Shown: positions 17,366 to 25,991 of the stretch, piece after piece
How positions within the stretch are numbered: position 1 is the stretch's first letter
Layout of the letters: the number at the start of each line of letters is the position of its first letter
DNA from: Gemmatimonadota bacterium
GTDB taxonomy: Bacteria; JAAXHH01
Reading direction: 5' to 3'
Length of the DNA stretch: 49,877 nucleotides
Assembly: GCA_026705925.1 (NCBI GenBank)
Contig: JAPOZT010000019.1
Coordinates: forward strand, 1 to 49,877
Made by a program: the position numbers and the translations under genes
Notes under the pieces: generated by a model
Told to the model about the DNA's origin: nothing
Database searches by the model: none
The model's input: only the letters and a program-made list of their open reading frames with translations

Positions 17366-17437
17366 CCGCGTCCTGCGTCGCGTGCTACCGCGGCCTTTGT
17401 CGCGTTCTTCCGCGTCCTGCGTCGGGATCTACGCGTC
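17366..17437. repeat. Short direct repeats between permease genes
   Basis: The 15-mer CCGCGTCCTGCGTCG occurs at 17366-17380 and 17410-17424, with partial copies (GCGTCCTACTCG) reaching the next gene's stop codon. It looks like slippage-derived intergenic sequence within the 121-bp gap. Confidence 0.6.
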
Positions 17438-19894
17438 CTACTCGGTCCGCAGGGACTCGACAGGATCTGCTGTAGCGGCCCGCACGGCCTGGTAACTCAC
17501 CGTCAGGAGGGCGAGGGCGAGGGCAAGCGCGGCGGCCAGAACGAAAGTCATCCCGTCCAGGTCGACGCGGTACGCGAAATCGTCGAGCCAACGATTCATC
17601 GCGTAATAGGCGGCCGGCCACGCGATTACGTTGGCCACGATCACGAGCCGGACGAATTCCCCGGACATCAGTCCGATCAGGTTCGGCGTGGAGGCGCCGA
17701 GGACTTTTCGCACTCCGATTTCCTTCCTGCGCCGTTCCGCGGTGAAGGAGGATAGGCCTACGAGACCGAGGCAGGCGATAAACACGGCCAGTGCGGCGAA
17801 ACTGACGAATATCCTGCCGAAGCGCTGCTCGGCTTCGTAGAGGCGCGCATAGGTATCTTCGACGAAAAAGTACTCGAAGGCGAAGTCGGGGTTTGTGTCG
17901 CGCCATGCTTCCTCGATCGCCGAAAGGCCTTCCGAAAGTCGGTTGGCGCTGATCTTGACGACCACGTGACTGCCGTCGGACTCGGGAAAGAGTACCAGTG
18001 GTTCGATGGGTTCATGCAGCGAAGCGTAGTGGAAGTCTTTTACGACACCTACGATACTGCGCGGTTCCGCGGTTTCCTCATCGAAACCGTGTCGCTCGTC
18101 AAAAACCCAGTCAAACCGACCGTCCAGGGCTTCCTCGGCGGAACCGTAACCCAGCCGGGAAACGGCGGCTTCGTTTAATATCGTCCCGCCGCCCGCACCA
18201 TACCAGTCGGCGACGTACGCGCGATCGAAGAACCTTCCGGCGGCCAGTACCATGCCGAACGTATCGAAAAACATGTCGTCCGTCCAGGCCTGGTTCATTT
18301 CGATCTTGGCGTTATCACCTTCGCCCGATCTGCGCACCACGGCGGTGATCACGGCGTTCTTGTGAAAAGGAAGGATAAAGGTAGCCGTGGCATCCTCTAC
18401 GTGCGGACTTTCCCTCACCCGCTGCCTGTATAGTCGCGCCTTTTCAATGACGGGGGTAAACGTCAGCGGTACAGCGACGAGCCGTTCCGTTTCCATTCCC
18501 AGGTTGCGGTTTCGGATGTAGTCGAGCTGGTCGTACACGACGCCTGTACAGATGATCAGGGCGATCGAGATTACGAACTGGCCCGCGACCAGCGTTCTGC
18601 GCATGCCCACGTTGCCGGCGTCCCCGGACAACGCGCCCTTCAGGGTATCGATCGGAGCGAGTCCGGACAGGTAAAGCGCGGGATAGCTTCCCGATATCAG
18701 CCCGACCACGATGCCGGTCACCGCCACGGCACCCAGGATGAACCATGCGGTATCCGCGTCCATGGATATGTATTTACCCGATACCAGATTGAACCACGGC
18801 AACCCGAACCCAACCAGCAGCAGCGCGATGCATACTGCCATACCGCTCATGATCAGGGACTCGCTCAGGAACTGACGCGCCACCTGGCCGCGGCCCGCGC
18901 CGAATACCTTTCTCAGGCCGATTTCCCGGGCCCTTCCCGCGGACCGTGCGGTTGCCAGGTTCATGAAGTTGATGCAGGCGATGAGGATGATAAACACGGC
19001 GATGGCGACAAAGAGATACACGTACCTGATGTCGCTGTTCGGCGTCAGTTCCCGCTCGAGCCGGGAGTGAAGGTGGATGTCCGTCACGGGCTGCAGCCGG
19101 TAGGTCAGCGATGACGATTCGCCGTCGTAGATATCGCCGATATACTTCTCCACAAAGGCGGGCAACCTCGCTTCCAGTGCGGCCGGATCGCTTCCCTCCC
19201 TGAGCAGGACGTAGCTGTACGACTTTCGCCAGCCCCAATCGTCGAGCGACTCGGGGGCGAACGCCTCCTGGATCCGGAATGACGCGAGTATGTCGAATCC
19301 GAGGTGCGTATTGGACGGCAGGTCCGCCATGACGCCGGTCACTTCGAGATGGAAGGTCCCTTCGGCGTCCAGGATTTTCCCCATGGGATTCTCCTCGCCA
19401 AAGTATTTCCGGGCGACGGACTCGGACAGCACGATCCTGTCGTTTCCGCTCAGCGCGGTCCGGGGATCGCCGGCCAGAAGCGGGACGTCAAAGACGTTGA
19501 ATACCGAAGAGTCGGCCAGGTAAAAAGATCGTTCGTTGAATCTCCTGTCGCCGTACTTGACCATCCAGGCGTTCACGGGAGGGTTGAAGCGTACCATGTC
19601 TTCCACCTCGGGAAAGTCCTGGCGCATGAACCTGGCCGTGGGCGTCATGACTTCGGCAGACCGCATGGACCGAATGGACCGGACGACCCCGCCGCCCTGC
19701 CGTTCCTCGGAGATCACGCGGTAGATGCGGTCCGCCTTGCCGTGGTACCGGTCGTAGCTCAACTCGTCCCGGATGTAGAGCATGATGAGGAGGCAACACG
19801 TGATGCCGAGCGCCAGGCTCATCACGTTGATGAACGAGTAACCCTTCCTGCGACTCAGATGCCGGATGGCAACCGTGACGTAGTTTCTGAACAT
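17438..19894 (-). CDS. FtsX/MacB-type ABC permease, paralogue 2 (middle)
   Basis: 818 aa, with the same two-half FtsX plus MacB periplasmic core layout as its neighbours and very similar around the transmembrane cores (for example TDIHLHSRLERELTPNSD, ACINFMNLATARSAGRA and SSFTAERRRKEIGVRKVLG). A short in-frame duplication is visible in the N-terminal periplasmic part, giving RSIRSMRSAE. There is no recognisable SD before the ATG. Only 40 bp separate its start from the end of the upstream paralogue, so it is co-transcribed with it. The periplasmic domains diverge more than the membrane parts, suggesting different ligands or partners. Confidence 0.88.
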   Translation of the reverse strand: MFRNYVTVAIRHLSRRKGYSFINVMSLALGITCCLLIMLYIRDELSYDRYHGKADRIYRVISEERQGGGVVRSIRSMRSAEVMTPTARFMRQDFPEVEDMVRFNPPVNAWMVKYGDRRFNERSFYLADSSVFNVFDVPLLAGDPRTALSGNDRIVLSESVARKYFGEENPMGKILDAEGTFHLEVTGVMADLPSNTHLGFDILASFRIQEAFAPESLDDWGWRKSYSYVLLREGSDPAALEARLPAFVEKYIGDIYDGESSSLTYRLQPVTDIHLHSRLERELTPNSDIRYVYLFVAIAVFIILIACINFMNLATARSAGRAREIGLRKVFGAGRGQVARQFLSESLIMSGMAVCIALLLVGFGLPWFNLVSGKYISMDADTAWFILGAVAVTGIVVGLISGSYPALYLSGLAPIDTLKGALSGDAGNVGMRRTLVAGQFVISIALIICTGVVYDQLDYIRNRNLGMETERLVAVPLTFTPVIEKARLYRQRVRESPHVEDATATFILPFHKNAVITAVVRRSGEGDNAKIEMNQAWTDDMFFDTFGMVLAAGRFFDRAYVADWYGAGGGTILNEAAVSRLGYGSAEEALDGRFDWVFDERHGFDEETAEPRSIVGVVKDFHYASLHEPIEPLVLFPESDGSHVVVKISANRLSEGLSAIEEAWRDTNPDFAFEYFFVEDTYARLYEAEQRFGRIFVSFAALAVFIACLGLVGLSSFTAERRRKEIGVRKVLGASTPNLIGLMSGEFVRLVIVANVIAWPAAYYAMNRWLDDFAYRVDLDGMTFVLAAALALALALLTVSYQAVRAATADPVESLRTE

Positions 19895-19934
19895 GGAGAA
19901 TCATTTCCGATTTACAAGGAACGAGAGAGACGAT

Positions 19935-22379
19935 CTACTCGGTCCGCAGGGATACGATCGGGTTGGCGGTGGCTGCCCGGACGGCCTGGTAACTCACCGT
20001 CAGCAGGGCGATCGCCATGGCGAGGACGCCGGCGAGGATGAAGGTCGTCCAGCCCAGGTCGACGCGGTAGGCGAAGTTGCCGAGCCAGTTGTTCATCACG
20101 AGGTAGGCGGCCGGCCACGCGAATACGTTGGCCACGATCACGAGACGGACGAATTCGTTGGACAGGAGCCGGAACAGCTTCGGCGTGGAAGCGCCCAGGA
20201 CCTTGCGCACACCGATTTCCTTTGTACGCCGTTCGGCCGTAAAGGACGCGAGTCCGAAGAGTCCCAGGCACGCGATGAGGACGGCGAGTACGGCAAAACT
20301 GACGAACACCTGTCCGAAACGCTGCTCGGAGTCGTAGAGACGCGCGAAGTTGTCTTCCACGAAGAAGTACTCGAAGGCGAACTCCGGGTTGACCTCATGC
20401 CAGGTTTCCTCGATCGCAGCGAGCCCTTCAGCCATGAATTCCGGCTTGATCTTGACGACGACGTGACCGCCCTGGAAGTCGGCGAACAGCACCAGGGGGG
20501 CAATGGGCTGGTGCAAGGACGCGAAATGGAAATCCCTTACGACACCGACGATCCTGCGCAGTTGAACGCCTTCCTCGTTCCACCCCTGCCGAAGCTCCCG
20601 CATCCAGTTCACTTCCTTGCCCACGGCGTCTTCCGGTGAATCGAATCCCAGCCTCGTCACGGCGGCCTCGTTCAGAACGGCTCCGCCGCCCGCGGTTTCC
20701 CAGCCCCAGTCGCTGACGAAGGAGGGATCGAAGTACCGGCCCGTAACCACCTCGATGCCCAGAGTCTCCAGAAAATCCTCATCCGTCCAGGCCTGGTTCA
20801 TGTCGATCTTCGCGTATTCGCCGTCGCCCGGGCGCTGCAACGTGATCGGAATCACGGCGTTCTTGTAACCGGGAAGTATATAGGTAGAGGTCGCGTTGGT
20901 TACGTATGGACTTTCTTTCACGCGTTGCTTATAGATCCTGGCCGTCTCCTGGACCGGATCGAAGGTCAGCGGGACCGCGACGACCTGGTCCGTGTTCAGT
21001 CCCATGTTTCTCTTCTGAATGAAGTCAAGCTGGTTGTATACGACCCCGGTACATATGATCAGGGCGATCGAGATCACGAATTGGCTGACGACCAGGACCC
21101 TTCGCATTCCCGTGGTACCAGAACCCGACGCAAGCGTTCCCTTCAGGGTCTCGATGGGCGCCAGGCCGGACAGGTAGAACGCGGGATAGCTCCCCGATAC
21201 GCAACCTACCACGACGCCGATGACCACCACCGCGCCCAGGGCGAACAACGTGGTACCCGGATCCACAGCCAGCGATTTGCCGGTGAGCAGGTTGAACCAC
21301 GGCAGACTGACCGCCGCCAGGAGCAGGGCGAGGCACACGGCCAGTCCGCTCATGAGCAGCGATTCGATCAGGAACTGCCGTGCCATCTGGGCGCGGACCG
21401 CGCCGAATACCTTCCGAAGGCCGATTTCCCTGGCCCGGCCCGCGGACCGGGCGGTCGCCAGGTTCATGAAGTTGATGCAGGCGATGACGATGATAAAAAC
21501 CGCGATGGCGGCGAAGAGATAGACATACCTGACGTCGCTGTTGGGCGTCAGTTCCCGTTCCAGGCGGGAATGGAGATGGATATCCGTCACCGGCTGCAGC
21601 CTGTACGTCAGGGATGCGTCGCCGCCTTCGTAGCGGTTCCCGAGGTGTTTCTCCACGAATGCCGGCAGCTTGGCTTCCAGTTCGGCCGGGTCGCTGCCCT
21701 CCCGGAGCACGATGTAGCTATGGGACGTGCGCCAGCCCCACTCGTCGACCTTCGTGTTTGAGTAAGCTTCCTGGATCTTGAAGGACGCGAGTATATCGAA
21801 TCCGAGGTGCGTATTGACGGGCAGATCGGGCATGATGCCCGTCACCTCGAGGTGAAAAGTGCCCTCGGCGTCCAGGATCCTGCCCATGGGGTCCTCGTCG
21901 CCGAAGTACTTTCGGGCCATGGATTCGGACAGCACGATCTTGTCGTTCCCGGTGAGCGCCGTCTTCGGATTGCCGGTCAGCAGGGGGACATCGAACACGT
22001 TAAAAACAGTCGTATCGGCCAGATAGAAGTTTCGTTCGTAGAACCCCTTGTCGCCGTACTTGACCATCCAGGCGTTCCCGGGCGGGACGAGGCGGACCAT
22101 GTCCTCTATTTCCGGGAAGTCCTCCCTCATGTACCAGACCGTGGGGATCAGGACGTCCGCGTTACGAATGACCTCGCCTCCCTGACGGTATTCAGCGGTT
22201 ACGCGGTAAGTTCGATCCGCACGATCGTAGAACCGGTCATAGCTCAACTCGTCACGGATATAGAGCAGGATGAGCAGGCAGCAGGCGATACCGAGCGCCA
22301 GGCTCATCACGTTGATGAACGAATAGCCTTTCTGTCGATTAAAGTGACGGAACGCTACGGTGAAGTAGTTGCTGAACAT
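19935..22379 (-). CDS. FtsX/MacB-type ABC permease, paralogue 3 (proximal)
   Basis: The first transcribed of three tandem paralogues; 814 aa. N-terminal helix near residues 18-40, MacB-like periplasmic core to about 280, FtsX helices about 285-410, a second core, and terminal helices from about 690. Motifs ARSAGRAREIGLRKVFGA and FTAERRTKEIGVRKVLGAS mark the two halves. AAGG lies about 6 nt before the ATG. The promoter must lie in the 296-bp divergent gap shared with rarA. Substrate unknown. Stand-alone double permeases of this size are frequent in FCB-group bacteria. Confidence 0.88.
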   Translation of the reverse strand: MFSNYFTVAFRHFNRQKGYSFINVMSLALGIACCLLILLYIRDELSYDRFYDRADRTYRVTAEYRQGGEVIRNADVLIPTVWYMREDFPEIEDMVRLVPPGNAWMVKYGDKGFYERNFYLADTTVFNVFDVPLLTGNPKTALTGNDKIVLSESMARKYFGDEDPMGRILDAEGTFHLEVTGIMPDLPVNTHLGFDILASFKIQEAYSNTKVDEWGWRTSHSYIVLREGSDPAELEAKLPAFVEKHLGNRYEGGDASLTYRLQPVTDIHLHSRLERELTPNSDVRYVYLFAAIAVFIIVIACINFMNLATARSAGRAREIGLRKVFGAVRAQMARQFLIESLLMSGLAVCLALLLAAVSLPWFNLLTGKSLAVDPGTTLFALGAVVVIGVVVGCVSGSYPAFYLSGLAPIETLKGTLASGSGTTGMRRVLVVSQFVISIALIICTGVVYNQLDFIQKRNMGLNTDQVVAVPLTFDPVQETARIYKQRVKESPYVTNATSTYILPGYKNAVIPITLQRPGDGEYAKIDMNQAWTDEDFLETLGIEVVTGRYFDPSFVSDWGWETAGGGAVLNEAAVTRLGFDSPEDAVGKEVNWMRELRQGWNEEGVQLRRIVGVVRDFHFASLHQPIAPLVLFADFQGGHVVVKIKPEFMAEGLAAIEETWHEVNPEFAFEYFFVEDNFARLYDSEQRFGQVFVSFAVLAVLIACLGLFGLASFTAERRTKEIGVRKVLGASTPKLFRLLSNEFVRLVIVANVFAWPAAYLVMNNWLGNFAYRVDLGWTTFILAGVLAMAIALLTVSYQAVRAATANPIVSLRTE

Positions 22380-22484
22380 GGGATGCCTTGAATCAGTCTG
22401 TCGTCCAGTCGTCAGCCAGTCTTTGGGACAATCGAGCAGGTTTCCGTTTTCTCACAATTCGGGATGCATCAGCACCTAATTCTC

Positions 22485-22514
22485 TTAACCCTGGCCTGGA
22501 TACTTCTGTATAAT
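22485..22514 (+). promoter_or_regulatory. Candidate rarA promoter
   Basis: TTAACC (22485-22490), an 18-nt spacer and a perfect TATAAT (22509-22514) point toward rarA. Transcription would begin near 22521, giving a leader of about 155 nt that contains the 22-bp tandem repeat. Confidence 0.45.
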
Positions 22515-22570
22515 AACGCTGTGGCGCCAAAACTTCACGAAACTTCGTCCCATTACAGTCGAATCTTCGC

Positions 22571-22658
22571 ACCGCGGTGGTCGCATTTACGTACCGCGGC
22601 GGTCGCATTTCCGCAACGCGGTGGTCGCATCTCGCTCCGTGGAGGTTCCATCTTCGCT
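22571..22658 (+). repeat. Four tandem 22-bp repeats in the rarA leader
   Basis: Units start at 22571, 22593, 22615 and 22637; each is close to ACCGCGGTGGTCGCATTTCC, with the last copy most diverged. The array ends 17 bp before the rarA ATG. It could be a protein-binding array, a translational control element, or slippage-generated spacer DNA. Confidence 0.75.
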
Positions 22659-22675
22659 CCCACACGGGTCCTGCC

Positions 22676-24010
22676 ATGACCGATCTCTTCTCCGACCAGG
22701 CCGAAAAGCAACTGCAGCGGGAAGCGCCGCTGGCCTCCCGCATGCGTCCGGATTCGCTGGAGGGCTTCCAGGGCCAGCAGGGGCTGGTCGGCCGGGGACG
22801 CCTCCTGAGCGAGTCCATCGAGCGTGACACGCCCTTTTCGATGATCCTGTGGGGGCCGCCGGGATCGGGCAAGACCACCCTCGCCTTCATCATCGCCCGC
22901 GCCACGGATTCCCACTTCGTTGCGTTGAGCGCCGTGAGCGCCGGCGTGAAGGACCTGCACAAGGCGACCGCCGAGGCCCGCGACCGGCTGGGCATGCATG
23001 GCAAGCGTACCATCCTGTTCATCGACGAGATCCATCGCTTCAACAAGCTGCAGCAGGACGCCGTGCTGCCGACCGTGGAGAACGGCACGCTGACCCTCAT
23101 CGGCGCGACCACGGAGAACCCGTCCTTCGAGGTCAACAACGCCCTCCTTTCCCGCTGCAGGGTACTCCGCCTGGAACCGCTTTCGGAGGAGGATCTGCAA
23201 CGAATCGTCCGTAACGCGCTGGAGGACGAAGAACGCGGACTGGGCGGGCGGAACATCGAACTGGACGACGAGGCGGCCTCGCTCCTGGCTGCCGTGGCGG
23301 GCGGCGACGCCAGGATCGCCCTGAATACCCTCGAAGTGGCGGCCATGACCACCTCGCGCGGCGACGGGCACCGGATCCAGCTGACCGTGAAGGAGATCGA
23401 CGAAGCCCTGCAGCATCGGTCGCCGCAGTACGACAAGGGCGGGGACTGGCACTTTGACGCCGTTTCGGCCCTGCACAAGAGCGTGCGGGACTCCGATCCG
23501 GACGGTGCCCTCTACTGGCTGGCCCGGATGCTCATCGCCGGCGACGACCCCCTGTACATCGCGCGGCGGATCGTCCGCATGTCCGTGGAAGACATCGGAC
23601 TGGCGGACCCCTTCGCCCTGACCCTGACCACCTCCGCCCAGCAGGCCGTCCATTTCGTGGGCCAGCCCGAAGGCGACCTGATGCTCGCCCACGCGGTGGT
23701 GTACCTGGCCACCGCGCCGAAGAGCAACGCGGTCTACGCGGCCTTTTCGAAGGCGCGGCAGGACGCCGAACAGACGAGCGACGAACCCGTGCCCATGCAC
23801 CTGCGCAACGCGCCGACCCGCCTGATGAAGGAGATGGGCCACGGCAAGGGATACAAGTACGCCCACGACTACGACGGGGCGTCCGTGGACCAGGAGCATC
23901 TGCCCGAAACCATCAAGGGGCACCGCTACTACGAACCCACCGACCGGGGTCGCGAAGAGAAGATCCGCGTGTGGATGGAGAAGATGCGTAAAATCAGGGA
24001 CGAGGGCTGA
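22676..24010 (+). CDS. rarA: Replication-associated recombination protein A (AAA+ ATPase)
   Basis: RarA/MgsA, a clamp-loader-like AAA+ ATPase acting at stalled replication forks. Walker A is GPPGSGKTT, Walker B is ILFIDEIHRF, then IGATTENPSFEVNNALLSRC (sensor 1 and arginine-finger region). The C-terminal part has DPDGALYWLARM and the RIVRMSVEDIGLADP stretch typical of the family. The start at 22676 gives 444 aa, close to E. coli RarA. The frame is open 33 codons upstream, but that part is the translated 22-bp repeat array. The SD is weak. Confidence 0.95.
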   Translation: MTDLFSDQAEKQLQREAPLASRMRPDSLEGFQGQQGLVGRGRLLSESIERDTPFSMILWGPPGSGKTTLAFIIARATDSHFVALSAVSAGVKDLHKATAEARDRLGMHGKRTILFIDEIHRFNKLQQDAVLPTVENGTLTLIGATTENPSFEVNNALLSRCRVLRLEPLSEEDLQRIVRNALEDEERGLGGRNIELDDEAASLLAAVAGGDARIALNTLEVAAMTTSRGDGHRIQLTVKEIDEALQHRSPQYDKGGDWHFDAVSALHKSVRDSDPDGALYWLARMLIAGDDPLYIARRIVRMSVEDIGLADPFALTLTTSAQQAVHFVGQPEGDLMLAHAVVYLATAPKSNAVYAAFSKARQDAEQTSDEPVPMHLRNAPTRLMKEMGHGKGYKYAHDYDGASVDQEHLPETIKGHRYYEPTDRGREEKIRVWMEKMRKIRDEG

Positions 24011-24153
24011 CTGGATTGCGCCGGCCGCGGACGTCGCGGCGGTCTACGGCGGTCCGAACCGGGTTACGCTTCGTGGATTCTGATCGGACGGTACGCCCGG
24101 TACGAACGGTAAGAACGGTACGAACGGCCCCCGCGCGACCGGTACAACCTCTG
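24011..24153. repeat. Intergenic gap with CGGTACGAACGG repeats
   Basis: 143 bp between convergent genes. CGGTACGAACGG and close variants recur in 24086-24127 as 9-12 bp slipped copies. No terminator hairpin with a T-run is obvious. Confidence 0.5.
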
Positions 24154-24729
24154 TTACGCGATCGCCTTGCGGTAACAGTAATCGAAGAGCAGTTCCCACT
24201 CGCGCTGCTGAATGCCGCGACAGAGATCGCCGGCCGGGACGCCGCCCAAGTTGGCACCTTCACACAAATCGATAAACGCGAAGGGATCCCAGGAGGACTG
24301 GGACATGAGGTACGCAGCCTCTTCAGGCAGGTTGTCCGTACCGGAGGCGATGGTCGCCGCCTCATCTCTCAGCTCGGGGTAGATGTCGTGGTCGCCGACC
24401 CGCCCGAACCAGTGCTTCCCGTTGGGGTAATCCGGTTCGCGGCGGTGCATGATGCCGTGCCAGTAGCTACCCGTGGGCGTGGTGATCTGCTGGCTGAAGG
24501 TATGCGAGGTGACCAGGAAGTCGTGGTAGAGCCACAGGGCGGATCGGCACCCCTCGGCCATCGTCTGGTCACTGATGCGGTGCGGCGCGAAAGCCTCGTC
24601 CAGGTCCAGGGCTTCCAGGCCGGCCTTTGCCGAACTGTTTTCCTCGCCCGGGCCCAGCGCCATGATGCGGGGCGTCTTGAGCAGTGCCGCGAAAACGGAT
24701 CCGTAGGCGGTGGGCTCGAAGGCAGACAT
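24154..24729 (-). CDS. Conserved hypothetical protein
   Basis: 191 aa, soluble, with no signal peptide. Likely conserved residues cluster in ALWLYHDFLVTSHTFSQ, TGSYWHGIMHRREPDYPN and KHWFGRVGDHDIYPEL, a His/Trp/Arg-rich set that could form a metal or ligand site. From memory, similar proteins with the SYWHGIMHRREPD motif occur as hypotheticals in Planctomycetota and related bacteria. AAGGA lies about 7 nt before the ATG, so the start is well supported. It is followed by larE upstream on the same strand with a 104-bp gap. No function can be assigned. Confidence 0.75.
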   Translation of the reverse strand: MSAFEPTAYGSVFAALLKTPRIMALGPGEENSSAKAGLEALDLDEAFAPHRISDQTMAEGCRSALWLYHDFLVTSHTFSQQITTPTGSYWHGIMHRREPDYPNGKHWFGRVGDHDIYPELRDEAATIASGTDNLPEEAAYLMSQSSWDPFAFIDLCEGANLGGVPAGDLCRGIQQREWELLFDYCYRKAIA

Positions 24730-24833
24730 GATCGGTCCTTTCGTGATGCAGGTGCGAAACAGATCGCGGGGTCACGAGGTCAGGGAAGCGCCGGCCCCGG
24801 TGTCGCGTGCTTCGGCGGGCACCGGCCCCGGTT

Positions 24834-25682
24834 TCACGGGCTCCCGGCGGGCGCCGCATTCCGTTTTTTAAGCACCTCGTTCATGCTCCCGGTGCGGTAA
24901 CCTTCCAGGTCCAACGTGACGTAGTCGTAGCCGATTTCTTTTAGATAGGCCGCGATCTCGTCATGGTGTTCGACGACCTTCGGGAGGTCGGCGGGCTCCG
25001 TCTCGATGCGGGCCATGTTTCGGTGGTGCCGCACCCGGAACTGCCTAAGTCCCAGGCCGCGGATGAAGGCTTCGGCCCGGCCGACTTGTTCAAGGGCTTC
25101 GATCGTGATCGGATCTCCGTAGGGAAAGCGGGACGACAGGCAGGCCAGGGACGGCTTGTCCGCCGTGGGCAGGCCGAGGCGCTCAGACAGCGCGCGAACG
25201 TCGGCCTTGGTGAAACCGGCGTCCTTCAGCGGGCTACGCACGCCGTGTTCCCGGATGGCCAGCATGCCTGGACGGAAGTCGCTTATGTCGTCCAGGATGC
25301 TGCCTTCGCAGATGAAAGCGGCGCCTTCTTCCCGGGCGATCACCTCGAGGCGCGAATACAGTTCATCCCGGCAGAAATAGCACCTTCGCGGATTGTTCTG
25401 CATGTACTCCGCGTTGTGGATTTCTTCCGTGTCCACGTAGCGGTGGCGGGCGCCCATCCATTCGGCCAGTTCGGCGGCCTCGTTCTTCTCTTCCTCGGGC
25501 AGCGATTCGGACACGCCGGTCACACCCAGGGCGCGGTCCTCCAGCACGTCGGAGGCGACCTTCAGCAGCAGCGTGCTGTCCACGCCGGCGGAATAGGCCA
25601 CCAGGACACTGCCCATGGCGCGCAGATCATCGCGGAGCGCCTGGTACTTTTCGTCCAGCGTGGATGCCTGGTTAAGGCTCAC
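24834..25682 (-). CDS. larE: ATP-dependent sacrificial sulfur transferase LarE-like
   Basis: PP-loop sulfur transferase of the LarE family, which sulfurises the nickel-pincer nucleotide precursor of lactate racemase-type enzymes. PP-loop AYSAGVDST, the NPRRCYFCRDELY segment and ACLSSRFPYG are present. The CxxC pair plus the later Cys gives three cysteines, as in LarE proteins reported to hold an Fe-S cluster rather than sacrificing a cysteine. The start is placed at GTG 25682, with GGGAG 6 nt upstream, giving a normal 283 aa; ATGs at 25751 and 25784 are alternatives. The frame is open to 25874, but that part crosses the candidate promoter. No larA, larB or larC is in the window. Confidence 0.85.
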   Translation of the reverse strand: MSLNQASTLDEKYQALRDDLRAMGSVLVAYSAGVDSTLLLKVASDVLEDRALGVTGVSESLPEEEKNEAAELAEWMGARHRYVDTEEIHNAEYMQNNPRRCYFCRDELYSRLEVIAREEGAAFICEGSILDDISDFRPGMLAIREHGVRSPLKDAGFTKADVRALSERLGLPTADKPSLACLSSRFPYGDPITIEALEQVGRAEAFIRGLGLRQFRVRHHRNMARIETEPADLPKVVEHHDEIAAYLKEIGYDYVTLDLEGYRTGSMNEVLKKRNAAPAGSP

Positions 25683-25818
25683 GTCCTGCTCCCGATCGAA
25701 CTCGAATTCATCGAAGGCAAACACCGGTATCGATCCCGGTGGAAACGCCATCTCGGCGCGCGTCGGCAAGGGAACGCCCACCATGATTTCGCTTGACAGA
25801 AAGGGGGTTCCGCCACAA

Positions 25819-25847
25819 TTTAACACGTCTGTTTCTGGTAGGTTAAA
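25819..25847 (-). promoter_or_regulatory. Candidate larE promoter
   Basis: On the minus strand TTAACC (25842-25847), a 17-nt spacer and TTAAAT (25819-25824) form a sigma70-like pair in a locally AT-rich patch. Transcription would start near 25812, which argues against the longest possible larE start at 25874. Confidence 0.4.
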
Positions 25848-25991
25848 GATAGGGCGGATACGGATTCTCGACAACGGTTTTTTACGTTAAATCGCCGTAA
25901 ACGAACGGGCCGGGAGGTCCTTGGCAGGCGCGCAATGGACCTTGCAGACGCGCGAACGCGCATGGACGCACGAGAAGGAGCACGATCGGGC

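Noticed and set aside
22577..22675. 33-codon extension of rarA
   Set aside because: It is the translated 22-bp repeat array, and RarA's conserved start lies after it.
22553..23923. 456-codon open frame opposite rarA
   Set aside because: Shadow of rarA, with a Gly/Arg/His-rich sequence and no domain.
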